This document shows, piece after piece, positions 43,826 through 51,720 of a DNA stretch of 64,000 nucleotides. The notes under the pieces were generated by a model. The model did not search any database. It saw only the letters and a program-made list of their open reading frames with translations, and had not been told where the DNA came from. The translations under genes and the position numbers were made by a program. How positions within the stretch are numbered: position 1 is the first letter of the stretch; the number at the start of each line of letters is the position of its first letter. The DNA comes from UBA1738 sp045580145 (GTDB lineage Bacteria; Bacillota; Clostridia; UBA1381). The stretch lies in contig JAZNNI010000076.1 of the NCBI GenBank assembly GCA_045580145.1, positions 1-64,000 of the forward strand, given 5' to 3'.

Positions 43826-46414
43826 ATGAAAAAAATAATTAGTGTATTGCTTCTGACAATGTATGCCGTAACTAATTTTGCATTTACAGTGTCAGCGGCA
43901 GGCGCAGGTGGTAGTGCAGGTGCTGGTGGCGGAAGTACATCTGCCCCATCAACTGACATATCTATTTACACAGAAAATCTGTTTGGGGATGCGTACTATA
44001 ACTGTGACACAGTTACAGAAGGAGTAGGTGTTCAGGGTAATTCAGGCGGAGATGCATTTGATGAATCCGTAGAAACAGGTACAGATGCATATGATACTGC
44101 ATCAATCAAGTTGACAGGAAGACATCGTAACCTTTTTGAGAAGACTGTTGCAGGTGACGACCTTCTCGGAAAATCAGTAAAGGTTTCACTTAAGTTAAAG
44201 GTATCTGAAGCTGCATATAGCGGTGTATCTACAAAACCGGTAAGATTCTATTACAGAGTTCAGTATAACGACGGAACAACTGACGGACAGATAGCAGCTT
44301 CTTATCTTGAGACAACAAATCTTGTATCAACATCTTGGGCTGACTACAGCATAACATTTGACATTCCTGCAGATGGTGGACTTACAGGAACTCAAACCTG
44401 CACAGATATCAGCTTCTATGCAAGAATTGGTAATAACTTATCAGGTGCTCAAGGTGAAACATCTGCTTGGGTTGACTGCATTTCACTCTATGCGCTTCCT
44501 AACGAGACAGAGCTTACAACAACTGTTGAATCAATAGTTCCAGTCGATGTTGACGGAAAGACAGAAAGCGTTGAACTTACTCTTAATACAACATATGTAA
44601 ATATTGCTGGTTTTGATGCTGCTTCAGTGACTCTTAATGATAATGATTTGACAATGGATACTGACTATTATGTATCGATTATCCCCGCTGCAGAAGATAA
44701 AAGTAAGGTTATAATTACATTCGACATTCCAAAGTACATAATGAATTTTACAGTAAGTGGAATTAAAGATTTGTGGGGACGTGCCATAGATGAGACTAAT
44801 GCTGAGTTAGATTTTGACAGAGAACATACTTCCGTAACTTCTGCAAACGGCATTGAAGGAACAGATGGAAACTATACTGGTGTTGAACTTCTGTTAAATA
44901 CAAGATACGTAGAAGACCTGAGCACAATGTCTGCAATATTAGATGGTGATTCCTTTGAGGAATATACCTCTCGTGTTGATGTTGTTGACTCAACGACTTC
45001 AAAAATAGTTATTACATTCAACAATCCACAATCATTTGAAACATTTGCTGTTTCCGGCATTAAGGATTCGTGGGGAAGAAATGTTGATACATCAGCTGCA
45101 ATAATCACGAACTACACTTTAGCTTCCTATACAACAAATCTCTTGGGAGATGCATTTACAAATTGTGATACAAGCGAAGATGTTACTGCAACTATGGCTT
45201 CAGGTAGTTCAGGATATACCAGAGAATTGGATACAACCACATCATATAGCGGTGCAGGTTCAATTAAAATAACAGGTAGTTCAGGAGCTTCTCCAAATGC
45301 AATTTATGGCTATACTGCTATGTCTAAAAGTGAGAGTCCAAGCAAGGTTATGGCATCTGCGTTTATTAAAAAGTCAAGCGACCTTGTTATGACCGTCGGT
45401 GGAAAACATCCTGTAAACACTGATAGAAATGTAACGGGTGAAAATGCGGATACTTCTCCTACATTTACACGAGTAAGATTTTATGTGGAAGCAAAATATC
45501 TTCTTCCGGGAAATAGCGAAGAGTCAAAGATTACTATTAACAAAGAGACAATAATAGTTAATATAGATACTGAAAATAACGATTGGCAGTGTGTTTCAAA
45601 GCTTATTGAGTTAGATTACAGCCTGATTCCATCTAATGCAACAATGACAAAGTTGGAGCTTGTTATGAGACTTGATAACGGACGAGGAAGCACAAATATT
45701 GAACAGGGAAGTATATGGATAGATGAGATTAAGATGCTGAGAGTTCCGGATGTTGGGACATATCCTGTAAGCTACATAGGAAGTGAACCGTCTGATGGAA
45801 ACACAAATGGTGAGACTGATAAGGTTGTGTTTAAGTTCAGCGGCCCTGTTCACACAGGTTCTGTTTCAAAAGGAATAGTTACCATTAATGGAGAAGAAAC
45901 AAAGGTATCCTTCTCCGGTACATATGACAATCTTGAAAATATCACAAGACTTGTGATTTCACCGGTAGGCGGATTTAATAATGATACTGCTTACACGGTA
46001 AGTATTACAGGAATTACTGATGCCTGGGGAGAGGCTATTATAGGAACTTTCTCTACCAGTTTTACAACTATAAAGAAATATGATATAACAAGTAGTTTTG
46101 TAAAGGTTGCAGGAGGAGTGGAAGGTGCAACGCTTACTCATCCTGAAAATGGCGATATAAAAGCTAAATTTGATATAACAAATAATACACAAAGTGATAT
46201 GAATGTTATACTTATTCTTGCGGAATGTAATGGCGATACAATAGAAAAATTTGCACTGTCGCCGCAATATACCAATGTTGCATCCGGTTTGACACAGAGC
46301 CTTGAAGCGACAATTACAGGATTTACTGTCGGAGAAGGTAAGTACCTCAAGGCATTTTTGTGGAACACAGTTGACGGGCATTTGATAATGTCTCCGATTA
46401 AAAAATTAGAATAG
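43826..46414 (+). CDS. Large secreted protein with carbohydrate-binding-like and Ig-like modules
   Basis: 862 residues. A signal peptide (about 1-25) is followed by a Gly/Ala/Ser-rich linker. Next comes a beta-sandwich module starting YTENLFGDAYYNCDT, two Ig/SbsA-like modules each ending SGIKD-WGR, a second copy of the first module type (YTTNLLGDAFTNCDT), a third Ig-like module (SITGITDAWGEAI) and a C-terminal beta domain of ~105 residues found at the end of other clostridial exported enzymes. No catalytic domain or SLH anchor is recognisable. The duplicated modules resemble carbohydrate-binding modules (CBM4/9-like). The ATG at 43826 is 6 bp after AGGAGGA; the ATG at 43820 lies in that site. 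First gene of a surface-protein operon. Confidence 0.8.
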   Translation: MKKIISVLLLTMYAVTNFAFTVSAAGAGGSAGAGGGSTSAPSTDISIYTENLFGDAYYNCDTVTEGVGVQGNSGGDAFDESVETGTDAYDTASIKLTGRHRNLFEKTVAGDDLLGKSVKVSLKLKVSEAAYSGVSTKPVRFYYRVQYNDGTTDGQIAASYLETTNLVSTSWADYSITFDIPADGGLTGTQTCTDISFYARIGNNLSGAQGETSAWVDCISLYALPNETELTTTVESIVPVDVDGKTESVELTLNTTYVNIAGFDAASVTLNDNDLTMDTDYYVSIIPAAEDKSKVIITFDIPKYIMNFTVSGIKDLWGRAIDETNAELDFDREHTSVTSANGIEGTDGNYTGVELLLNTRYVEDLSTMSAILDGDSFEEYTSRVDVVDSTTSKIVITFNNPQSFETFAVSGIKDSWGRNVDTSAAIITNYTLASYTTNLLGDAFTNCDTSEDVTATMASGSSGYTRELDTTTSYSGAGSIKITGSSGASPNAIYGYTAMSKSESPSKVMASAFIKKSSDLVMTVGGKHPVNTDRNVTGENADTSPTFTRVRFYVEAKYLLPGNSEESKITINKETIIVNIDTENNDWQCVSKLIELDYSLIPSNATMTKLELVMRLDNGRGSTNIEQGSIWIDEIKMLRVPDVGTYPVSYIGSEPSDGNTNGETDKVVFKFSGPVHTGSVSKGIVTINGEETKVSFSGTYDNLENITRLVISPVGGFNNDTAYTVSITGITDAWGEAIIGTFSTSFTTIKKYDITSSFVKVAGGVEGATLTHPENGDIKAKFDITNNTQSDMNVILILAECNGDTIEKFALSPQYTNVASGLTQSLEATITGFTVGEGKYLKAFLWNTVDGHLIMSPIKKLE

Positions 46415-46427
46415 GGGGTAGAGCTTA

Positions 46428-47069
46428 ATGAAGAAAAAGATTTTAGCTTTTTTGATGGCACTTACTGTGGTGCTTGGTAATTGCAGTATGGCTGCAGAGA
46501 TTGAAATATCACAGGAAGTTGAGGAAGTAAAAGAGGCTCAAACTCTTTTGATGTCCTCTCCAGGTTGGCCGACAGCTCACTATTACGATGTTAACAACCC
46601 AAATGGATGGGATGTTGACAGACGCGGTGGTGATATTTCACAGCTTTATCGTGAATATATTGCTATGGTGGATACCTCTGAGGAATATGCAGTTACTATG
46701 TCTCACGACATAGAAAGTCGTACAAGCGGTAAGATTACCCTTGAAACAACATTTAAATTCTTGGATAATGTACCGGGATTTTCTTTCAGTATATTAGGCG
46801 AGGGCGACAGGAATGCAGTTAAATTGATTACTGAAAATGGAGACCTCAAATACGTTCAGGGTAAGAATGCCGTTAAGGTAGCGGATATTGAGGAAGCCGA
46901 GTGGATGCCTATTAAAATAATTGCAGACCTGGACAATAGAACTGCTGAACTTATAATCTGCGGGGAATATATAGATGTGTTCCCTTTTAGTGAAGATATA
47001 GGTGAAATAAACAGAGTTCGCTTAAAAACTCCTGAAGAAAGAGAATGCTGTTCCAGTTTAAGTATATGA
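46428..47069 (+). CDS. N-terminal fragment of a frameshifted secreted glycosidase-like protein
   Basis: 213 residues: a signal peptide (about 1-22) and a single LamG-like beta-sandwich module (SGKITLETTFKFLD ... GFSFSILGEGDRNAVKLI ... EINRVRLKTPEERE). The frame breaks at about 47045: the last eight residues are out of frame, and the natural continuation (FQFKYMRVVENY) is read in the next frame at 47045. A single missing T in the GCTGTTCC stretch would explain it. The product here is therefore probably only the first part of a ~1200-residue protein, not a separate gene. The start follows AGGGGGTAGAGC, 13 bp after the previous stop. Confidence 0.75.
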   Translation: MKKKILAFLMALTVVLGNCSMAAEIEISQEVEEVKEAQTLLMSSPGWPTAHYYDVNNPNGWDVDRRGGDISQLYREYIAMVDTSEEYAVTMSHDIESRTSGKITLETTFKFLDNVPGFSFSILGEGDRNAVKLITENGDLKYVQGKNAVKVADIEEAEWMPIKIIADLDNRTAELIICGEYIDVFPFSEDIGEINRVRLKTPEERECCSSLSI

Positions 47070-50023
47070 GAGTAGTTGAAAATTACCTTGTATATGAAGA
47101 CTTTTTAGGAGATAAATTCCCATATGATTGGGAGTGCATACCGGATAATAAAAATGCTGTAGAGGTTGTTCCTTATGTGGGAAGATACGGAGGAGTACTT
47201 TATCCTGATTTAGTAATTAAGGATGACAGCATTATAAAAGAAACACTAATAAGAAAAGTGTTTGAAAAAGCAGATGGAAATGTTATTTTAGAATTCAGAT
47301 TTTTGAGAAGTGATAAGTCTGACGGGATGAAATTCAGACTCAAAAATGAAAATGAAACAGCTATCGAGCTTGCTATTTCAGGAGAAAATCTTGTAAACTC
47401 CAAGGGAGAGGTACTGACACATATTTCAGACCATATGTATCATATTTTGCGTATGGAGGCTAATACTGAGACCCAGACTGTGCTTGTAAAATATAATGCA
47501 AGAAAGCTGATTGAACTTCCTTTTGATGAGGCTACTAAATATATCGACAGACTAGAGTTTGCTACAAGTGTGACAGGTAAGGGTGAAATCACAATTCGTG
47601 ACGTAGTTGCATTTGTTAAGGACGAGCTTCCGGCAGATTATCCTACAGAACCGGTTGTACCTAAGGATTCAGATAACATAACAACAGTTATGATGTCTTG
47701 CGACCTTTGGAATGAGGAAGGAAATAGTTGGGACTTAGCTACTGCATATGACTACAAGGAGCCATACCTTGGATGGTATGATGAAACAAAGCCTGAGCTT
47801 GCGGATTGGCAGATAAAGTGGATGGTTGAGCACGGAATAGATGCTGAAATGAAGTGCTGGTATTCAGATGAAGGGGAATACAAGGGCAAGCCACTGCGTC
47901 CTATAGAGCATGATTCAGCGCTTAACGGATTTTTCAATGCAGAATATTCTGATTATATTAAAACAGGTATGCTCGTTTGCTGGAATCCGCATACTTCCAA
48001 TCCTGTAGGGCAGTGGAGAAATACAATTGTTCCTTACTGGATTGAGCAGTATTTCTTGGATAGCAGATACCTTGTTATAGACAATAAGCCAGTTGTATAT
48101 ATCCTTTCTCCAAATAAGTTTGTATCTTCATTTGGAAGCGAAGAAAGAGTAAAAGAGGAATTTGAATATTTGCGCGAAGAATGCAGAAAAGTTGGCTTTG
48201 ATGGTGTTTATTTAGCTGCACTTTGTCAGAACTTAAATAATGCCAGCAATTTTGAATCAGCAGAAAAGTGTGGCTTTGACAATGCGTTCATATATTCATG
48301 GGGACGCGATTCTTATAAGGCTGAATTTCAGATAGCACAGCACGAAAAACGCTTTGCATGGGATACTATTAAGTCAATTCCTGTTCTATCAGTAGGCTAC
48401 TGCGATGAAGACGAGAATAAAGACTATGAGATGATATATTCTACTTCTGAGACATTCAAAGAGGTTGCTGAGTACATAAAATATGACCTTATGCCAAAAA
48501 CTGATAAAAATGACCTTGCAAGCAAAATGGTTGCGATTGACAACTGGAATGAGTGGGGAGAAGGTCATTTCATCAATCCTTCAAAGCTAAATGGCTTTGG
48601 TTATTTGGACGTGATACGAGAAGTGTTCTCTGATGGCGGTGAACATACTGACGATATTCCGACTGAAAATCAAAGGAACAGACTGAATAACCGCCGTGCA
48701 AATGATAGAAGATGGATGTCATATATTCACCCGTCGGATGAAGAAAAGCCTACAAAGGTTTTAAAGGGCTGGTATTTTAATAATCCTGATGATGCTGATG
48801 ACTGGACCATTGACAAACAGATTGACGAACTTTCTGTAAAAGATGGTGCTTTGGTTGGTAAAACAATCGGAAAGGATGCCGGAATTGTATTAAAGGACGA
48901 CCAAAAGCTTGATATAACTTATGCAACATATGTAAAGGTTAGATTTAAGTCAGATGGTGTTGACTCAGAGTCTGATGAGGATACTGAGATATTCTATATA
49001 ACAGAAGAAAACAATAAATGGACACAGGCTCAAGCTGCAAGAATAAGTATTGAGGAAGACGGTCTTTACCATGACTACTATTTCAATATGGGTGGTCTTA
49101 AGACGTGGGATGGAAATCTTAGCAAAATCAGATATGACGTTTCGCGTAAGGCCGATACAAACTTCGCTATAGAAAGTATAGAAATTCTTGAAGACACTGG
49201 ACTTGTTACACTTTTTGTAGACGGCAAAAAGCAGGATTTTAAAGGAAAGACAAAGAATATAGATGGTACAGTTTATGTTCCAACAAAACCGCTTGCAGGT
49301 TATCAGGATGCACTTGAATGTTCTGTTATTTTTAGAAATGATGACCAGACTGTAACTGTAACCCATAAGAAAGCAGAAATGAAGTTTACTATCGGTAGCG
49401 ATATTCTTATTTTGAATGGTAAGGAAGAAAAACTCTCTGCACCGATTGAAAGAGTAAATGGCCTTGTGAATCTGCCTATCAGATTTATCGTAGAGGCGAT
49501 TGGCGCTGAGATTGCATGGAATGGCGAAACACGTTCTATCGAAATAACAACGCCGAAAGAGCCAGAACCGGTATCTGATTATGATATTTCAACAAGAATT
49601 CCTTATCAGTACGAATTTGAGCTTAAAAATGATCTTGAAGGATGGGAAGCAAACACTAACTCTACCTTCGCCCGTGCAAAAGTTGCTGACGGGGTCTTCT
49701 TCTTAAGAGCAATGACTACTGACCCTAATATCTATCTTAATACTTCGATTGATACTTCTAAGTATAAAACATTGACAGTTGGTATTAAGAATGAAACCGA
49801 AAAAGATGTATTCCAAGTGTTCTGGGCATCTACTGAAGCAGGTGGAATTAGTGCAGAAAACAGTGCTAAAGTAACTATTTCCACAAAGGATGAAGACTTT
49901 AAGGAATATACTATTGACCTGTCTTCTGTTGAAAATTGGAGAGGTACAGTCACAAGACTCAGAATTGACCCTATAAATGGTATGGGTGCTGTGTCGATTG
50001 ACTATATTAGATTTACCGAATAA
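47045..50023 (+). CDS. GH99/WbsX-like secreted glycosidase with stalk (Cu-amine-oxidase N-like) domain, main part
   Basis: 992 residues, without signal peptide or good ribosome binding site of its own, in the frame following the break at ~47045. It has a second LamG-like module (about 10-190) and a (beta/alpha)8-type domain (about 205-540) of the GH99-like/WbsX family: CDLWNEEG, YYDETKPELADWQIKWMVEHGID-like segment, PVVYILSPNKF, and the diagnostic IDNWNEWGEGHFINPS. Next are two copper-amine-oxidase N-terminal (stalk) repeats (about 715-835, TVYVPTKPLAGY, LVNLPIRFIVEAIGAEIAWNGETRSIEI) and a C-terminal jelly-roll module. Known GH99 members are endo-mannosidases; activity here is an inference. 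Confidence 0.8.
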   Translation: MLFQFKYMRVVENYLVYEDFLGDKFPYDWECIPDNKNAVEVVPYVGRYGGVLYPDLVIKDDSIIKETLIRKVFEKADGNVILEFRFLRSDKSDGMKFRLKNENETAIELAISGENLVNSKGEVLTHISDHMYHILRMEANTETQTVLVKYNARKLIELPFDEATKYIDRLEFATSVTGKGEITIRDVVAFVKDELPADYPTEPVVPKDSDNITTVMMSCDLWNEEGNSWDLATAYDYKEPYLGWYDETKPELADWQIKWMVEHGIDAEMKCWYSDEGEYKGKPLRPIEHDSALNGFFNAEYSDYIKTGMLVCWNPHTSNPVGQWRNTIVPYWIEQYFLDSRYLVIDNKPVVYILSPNKFVSSFGSEERVKEEFEYLREECRKVGFDGVYLAALCQNLNNASNFESAEKCGFDNAFIYSWGRDSYKAEFQIAQHEKRFAWDTIKSIPVLSVGYCDEDENKDYEMIYSTSETFKEVAEYIKYDLMPKTDKNDLASKMVAIDNWNEWGEGHFINPSKLNGFGYLDVIREVFSDGGEHTDDIPTENQRNRLNNRRANDRRWMSYIHPSDEEKPTKVLKGWYFNNPDDADDWTIDKQIDELSVKDGALVGKTIGKDAGIVLKDDQKLDITYATYVKVRFKSDGVDSESDEDTEIFYITEENNKWTQAQAARISIEEDGLYHDYYFNMGGLKTWDGNLSKIRYDVSRKADTNFAIESIEILEDTGLVTLFVDGKKQDFKGKTKNIDGTVYVPTKPLAGYQDALECSVIFRNDDQTVTVTHKKAEMKFTIGSDILILNGKEEKLSAPIERVNGLVNLPIRFIVEAIGAEIAWNGETRSIEITTPKEPEPVSDYDISTRIPYQYEFELKNDLEGWEANTNSTFARAKVADGVFFLRAMTTDPNIYLNTSIDTSKYKTLTVGIKNETEKDVFQVFWASTEAGGISAENSAKVTISTKDEDFKEYTIDLSSVENWRGTVTRLRIDPINGMGAVSIDYIRFTE

Positions 50024-50034
50024 GGAGAAAATCA

Positions 50035-51720
50035 ATAAAAAAAATTGCTATATATGCCGCTGCTGCCTTGCTTTTGCTGGGCAGCAGGGTAGGTGCTTCA
50101 TCGGATACTTTGCCGACTGCACCGATAATTAAGCCAAATACATCAGGTATGATTTCTGTAACAGGAACACTCGGAGCGGAAAATGCAAATGAATTGGTTT
50201 CTCTTACAGTTTATAAAACCACTGCCGGAACGGCGGGTATTTCTTCACAAACAGCCGGAACTCTCAACTGGTATGACCAGGTAATGACAAACGAAAACGG
50301 CGAATACACTTTCACTTTTAAAATGACAGGGGATAGAGCGACAAATTATAGCTTCAGTATAACTACTGACGAAATAGTTGTTCCTGCCAAAGATTTTGTG
50401 TTCTATCCTGAAACTGAAGTTACAGTAATAGAAAATTCAATCGAAACCGCAAAAGAAACAAGCAATGCTGCAGCTGTGGACAGCTTAATTTCAACATATA
50501 AGGATTACTTGCAACTCGATATGGCGGACTATTCTGCATTAGGTACAGGCGAAACTTTGCCATCAGCTGACCAGTTAGCTGTGTGTACAAATATTCTTGA
50601 GGCTGATGTTTCTGATGTAGAAAAATTCAAACAGGCATTTGAGGATTGCTCTAAGGTAAAGGTGCTGAATAAAGAAGCTGATCCTACATATTATGAGAAT
50701 GAAATGTTAGCATTTATTAAAACTGATGCTAAGACTGCAGCAGGATATTTCGTAAATTATACAACAGATAAAACCGAAATTATTACTGGAATGATGGCTA
50801 ATGATGATTTTAAAACAAAGGCTGATATAATTTCCTACTTTAATGAGAAAATTTTGCCGAAAGAAGCAAATAAGGCAAATCTTTGGCCAGAAATGCAGTC
50901 TCTTGTTCTTTCTATGGCAACTGAAAATTCTGTTGACCTTACAGCTTACAACGCACTCTCAAATTCCTATGGAAACAATCAAAGCCTTGTATTTCAGAGT
51001 ATGTTAGATACACAGAATTATACAACTTGTGCACAGATAATTTCTGCTTTCAATACAGCGGTTGCAAATACTCCTGTTCCTAAAAGAACAACTGAAGGAA
51101 GCGGAGGTAGTAGCTCAGTCGGAGGAGGCTCTATGGTTGGAATTCCTGCACCTGCAGTACCACAGATGGCATTCCCTGATATTGGTGGAGTTGAATGGGC
51201 AAAGGACAGCATTAAAAAGCTCTTCACAAAAGGTGTTGTTTCAGGGGATGAAAAAGGAAACTTCAATCCTTATGCTAATGTAACAAGAGCACAATATATC
51301 AAAATGATTGTTTCTGCAGTTGATATGAAATTTAATGGTCAGGAATCAAGTTTTGCTGATGTGCAGCCCGGAGACTGGTATTATGAATACGTGGTGACTG
51401 CGTCAAGCTCAGGACTTGTAAGCGGAATTGATGCAAATAATTTCGGACCCGATATGCCTATCACAAGACAGGATGCTGCAACAATGATTAGCCGTGCAGC
51501 AAGTATTAAGGGTATTACACTGGATGCTGAGCGTGATGTTGAAATTTCTGATAAAGAACAGATTTCGGATTACGCAAAAGAGGCAGTGGAAACACTTTAC
51601 GCTTCTAATCTTTTAAACGGGGTAGGGGATGGAAGATTTGCTCCGCAGGATAATATGACAAGAGCACAGGCAGCAGTCATAATTGCTAATTTCCTTGACA
51701 GACTGGAGGGATTAAATTGA
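50035..51720 (+). CDS. SLH-domain surface protein, apparent ATA start codon
   Basis: 561 residues if read from ATA at 50035. This start gives a textbook signal peptide (KKIAIYAAAALLLLG core) and lies 7 bp after AAGGAG (50022-50027). The next usual start, TTG at 50068, would remove the charged n-region and half of the hydrophobic core and has no binding site. After the signal come an Ig-like module (about 30-130), a mostly helical region (about 135-345), a Gly/Ser-rich linker and three SLH repeats (about 375-555, e.g. FPDIGGVEWAKDSIKKLFTKGVVSG, NMTRAQAAVIIANFLD). SLH repeats bind pyruvylated cell-wall polymers, so the protein is surface-anchored. The next gene overlaps by 4 bp. Confidence 0.8.
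   Translation: MKKIAIYAAAALLLLGSRVGASSDTLPTAPIIKPNTSGMISVTGTLGAENANELVSLTVYKTTAGTAGISSQTAGTLNWYDQVMTNENGEYTFTFKMTGDRATNYSFSITTDEIVVPAKDFVFYPETEVTVIENSIETAKETSNAAAVDSLISTYKDYLQLDMADYSALGTGETLPSADQLAVCTNILEADVSDVEKFKQAFEDCSKVKVLNKEADPTYYENEMLAFIKTDAKTAAGYFVNYTTDKTEIITGMMANDDFKTKADIISYFNEKILPKEANKANLWPEMQSLVLSMATENSVDLTAYNALSNSYGNNQSLVFQSMLDTQNYTTCAQIISAFNTAVANTPVPKRTTEGSGGSSSVGGGSMVGIPAPAVPQMAFPDIGGVEWAKDSIKKLFTKGVVSGDEKGNFNPYANVTRAQYIKMIVSAVDMKFNGQESSFADVQPGDWYYEYVVTASSSGLVSGIDANNFGPDMPITRQDAATMISRAASIKGITLDAERDVEISDKEQISDYAKEAVETLYASNLLNGVGDGRFAPQDNMTRAQAAVIIANFLDRLEGLN

Noticed and set aside
44500..46100. Repeats in the surface protein gene as a CRISPR or satellite array
   Set aside because: The similarity is at protein level between ~100-residue domains; there are no short regularly spaced DNA repeats.
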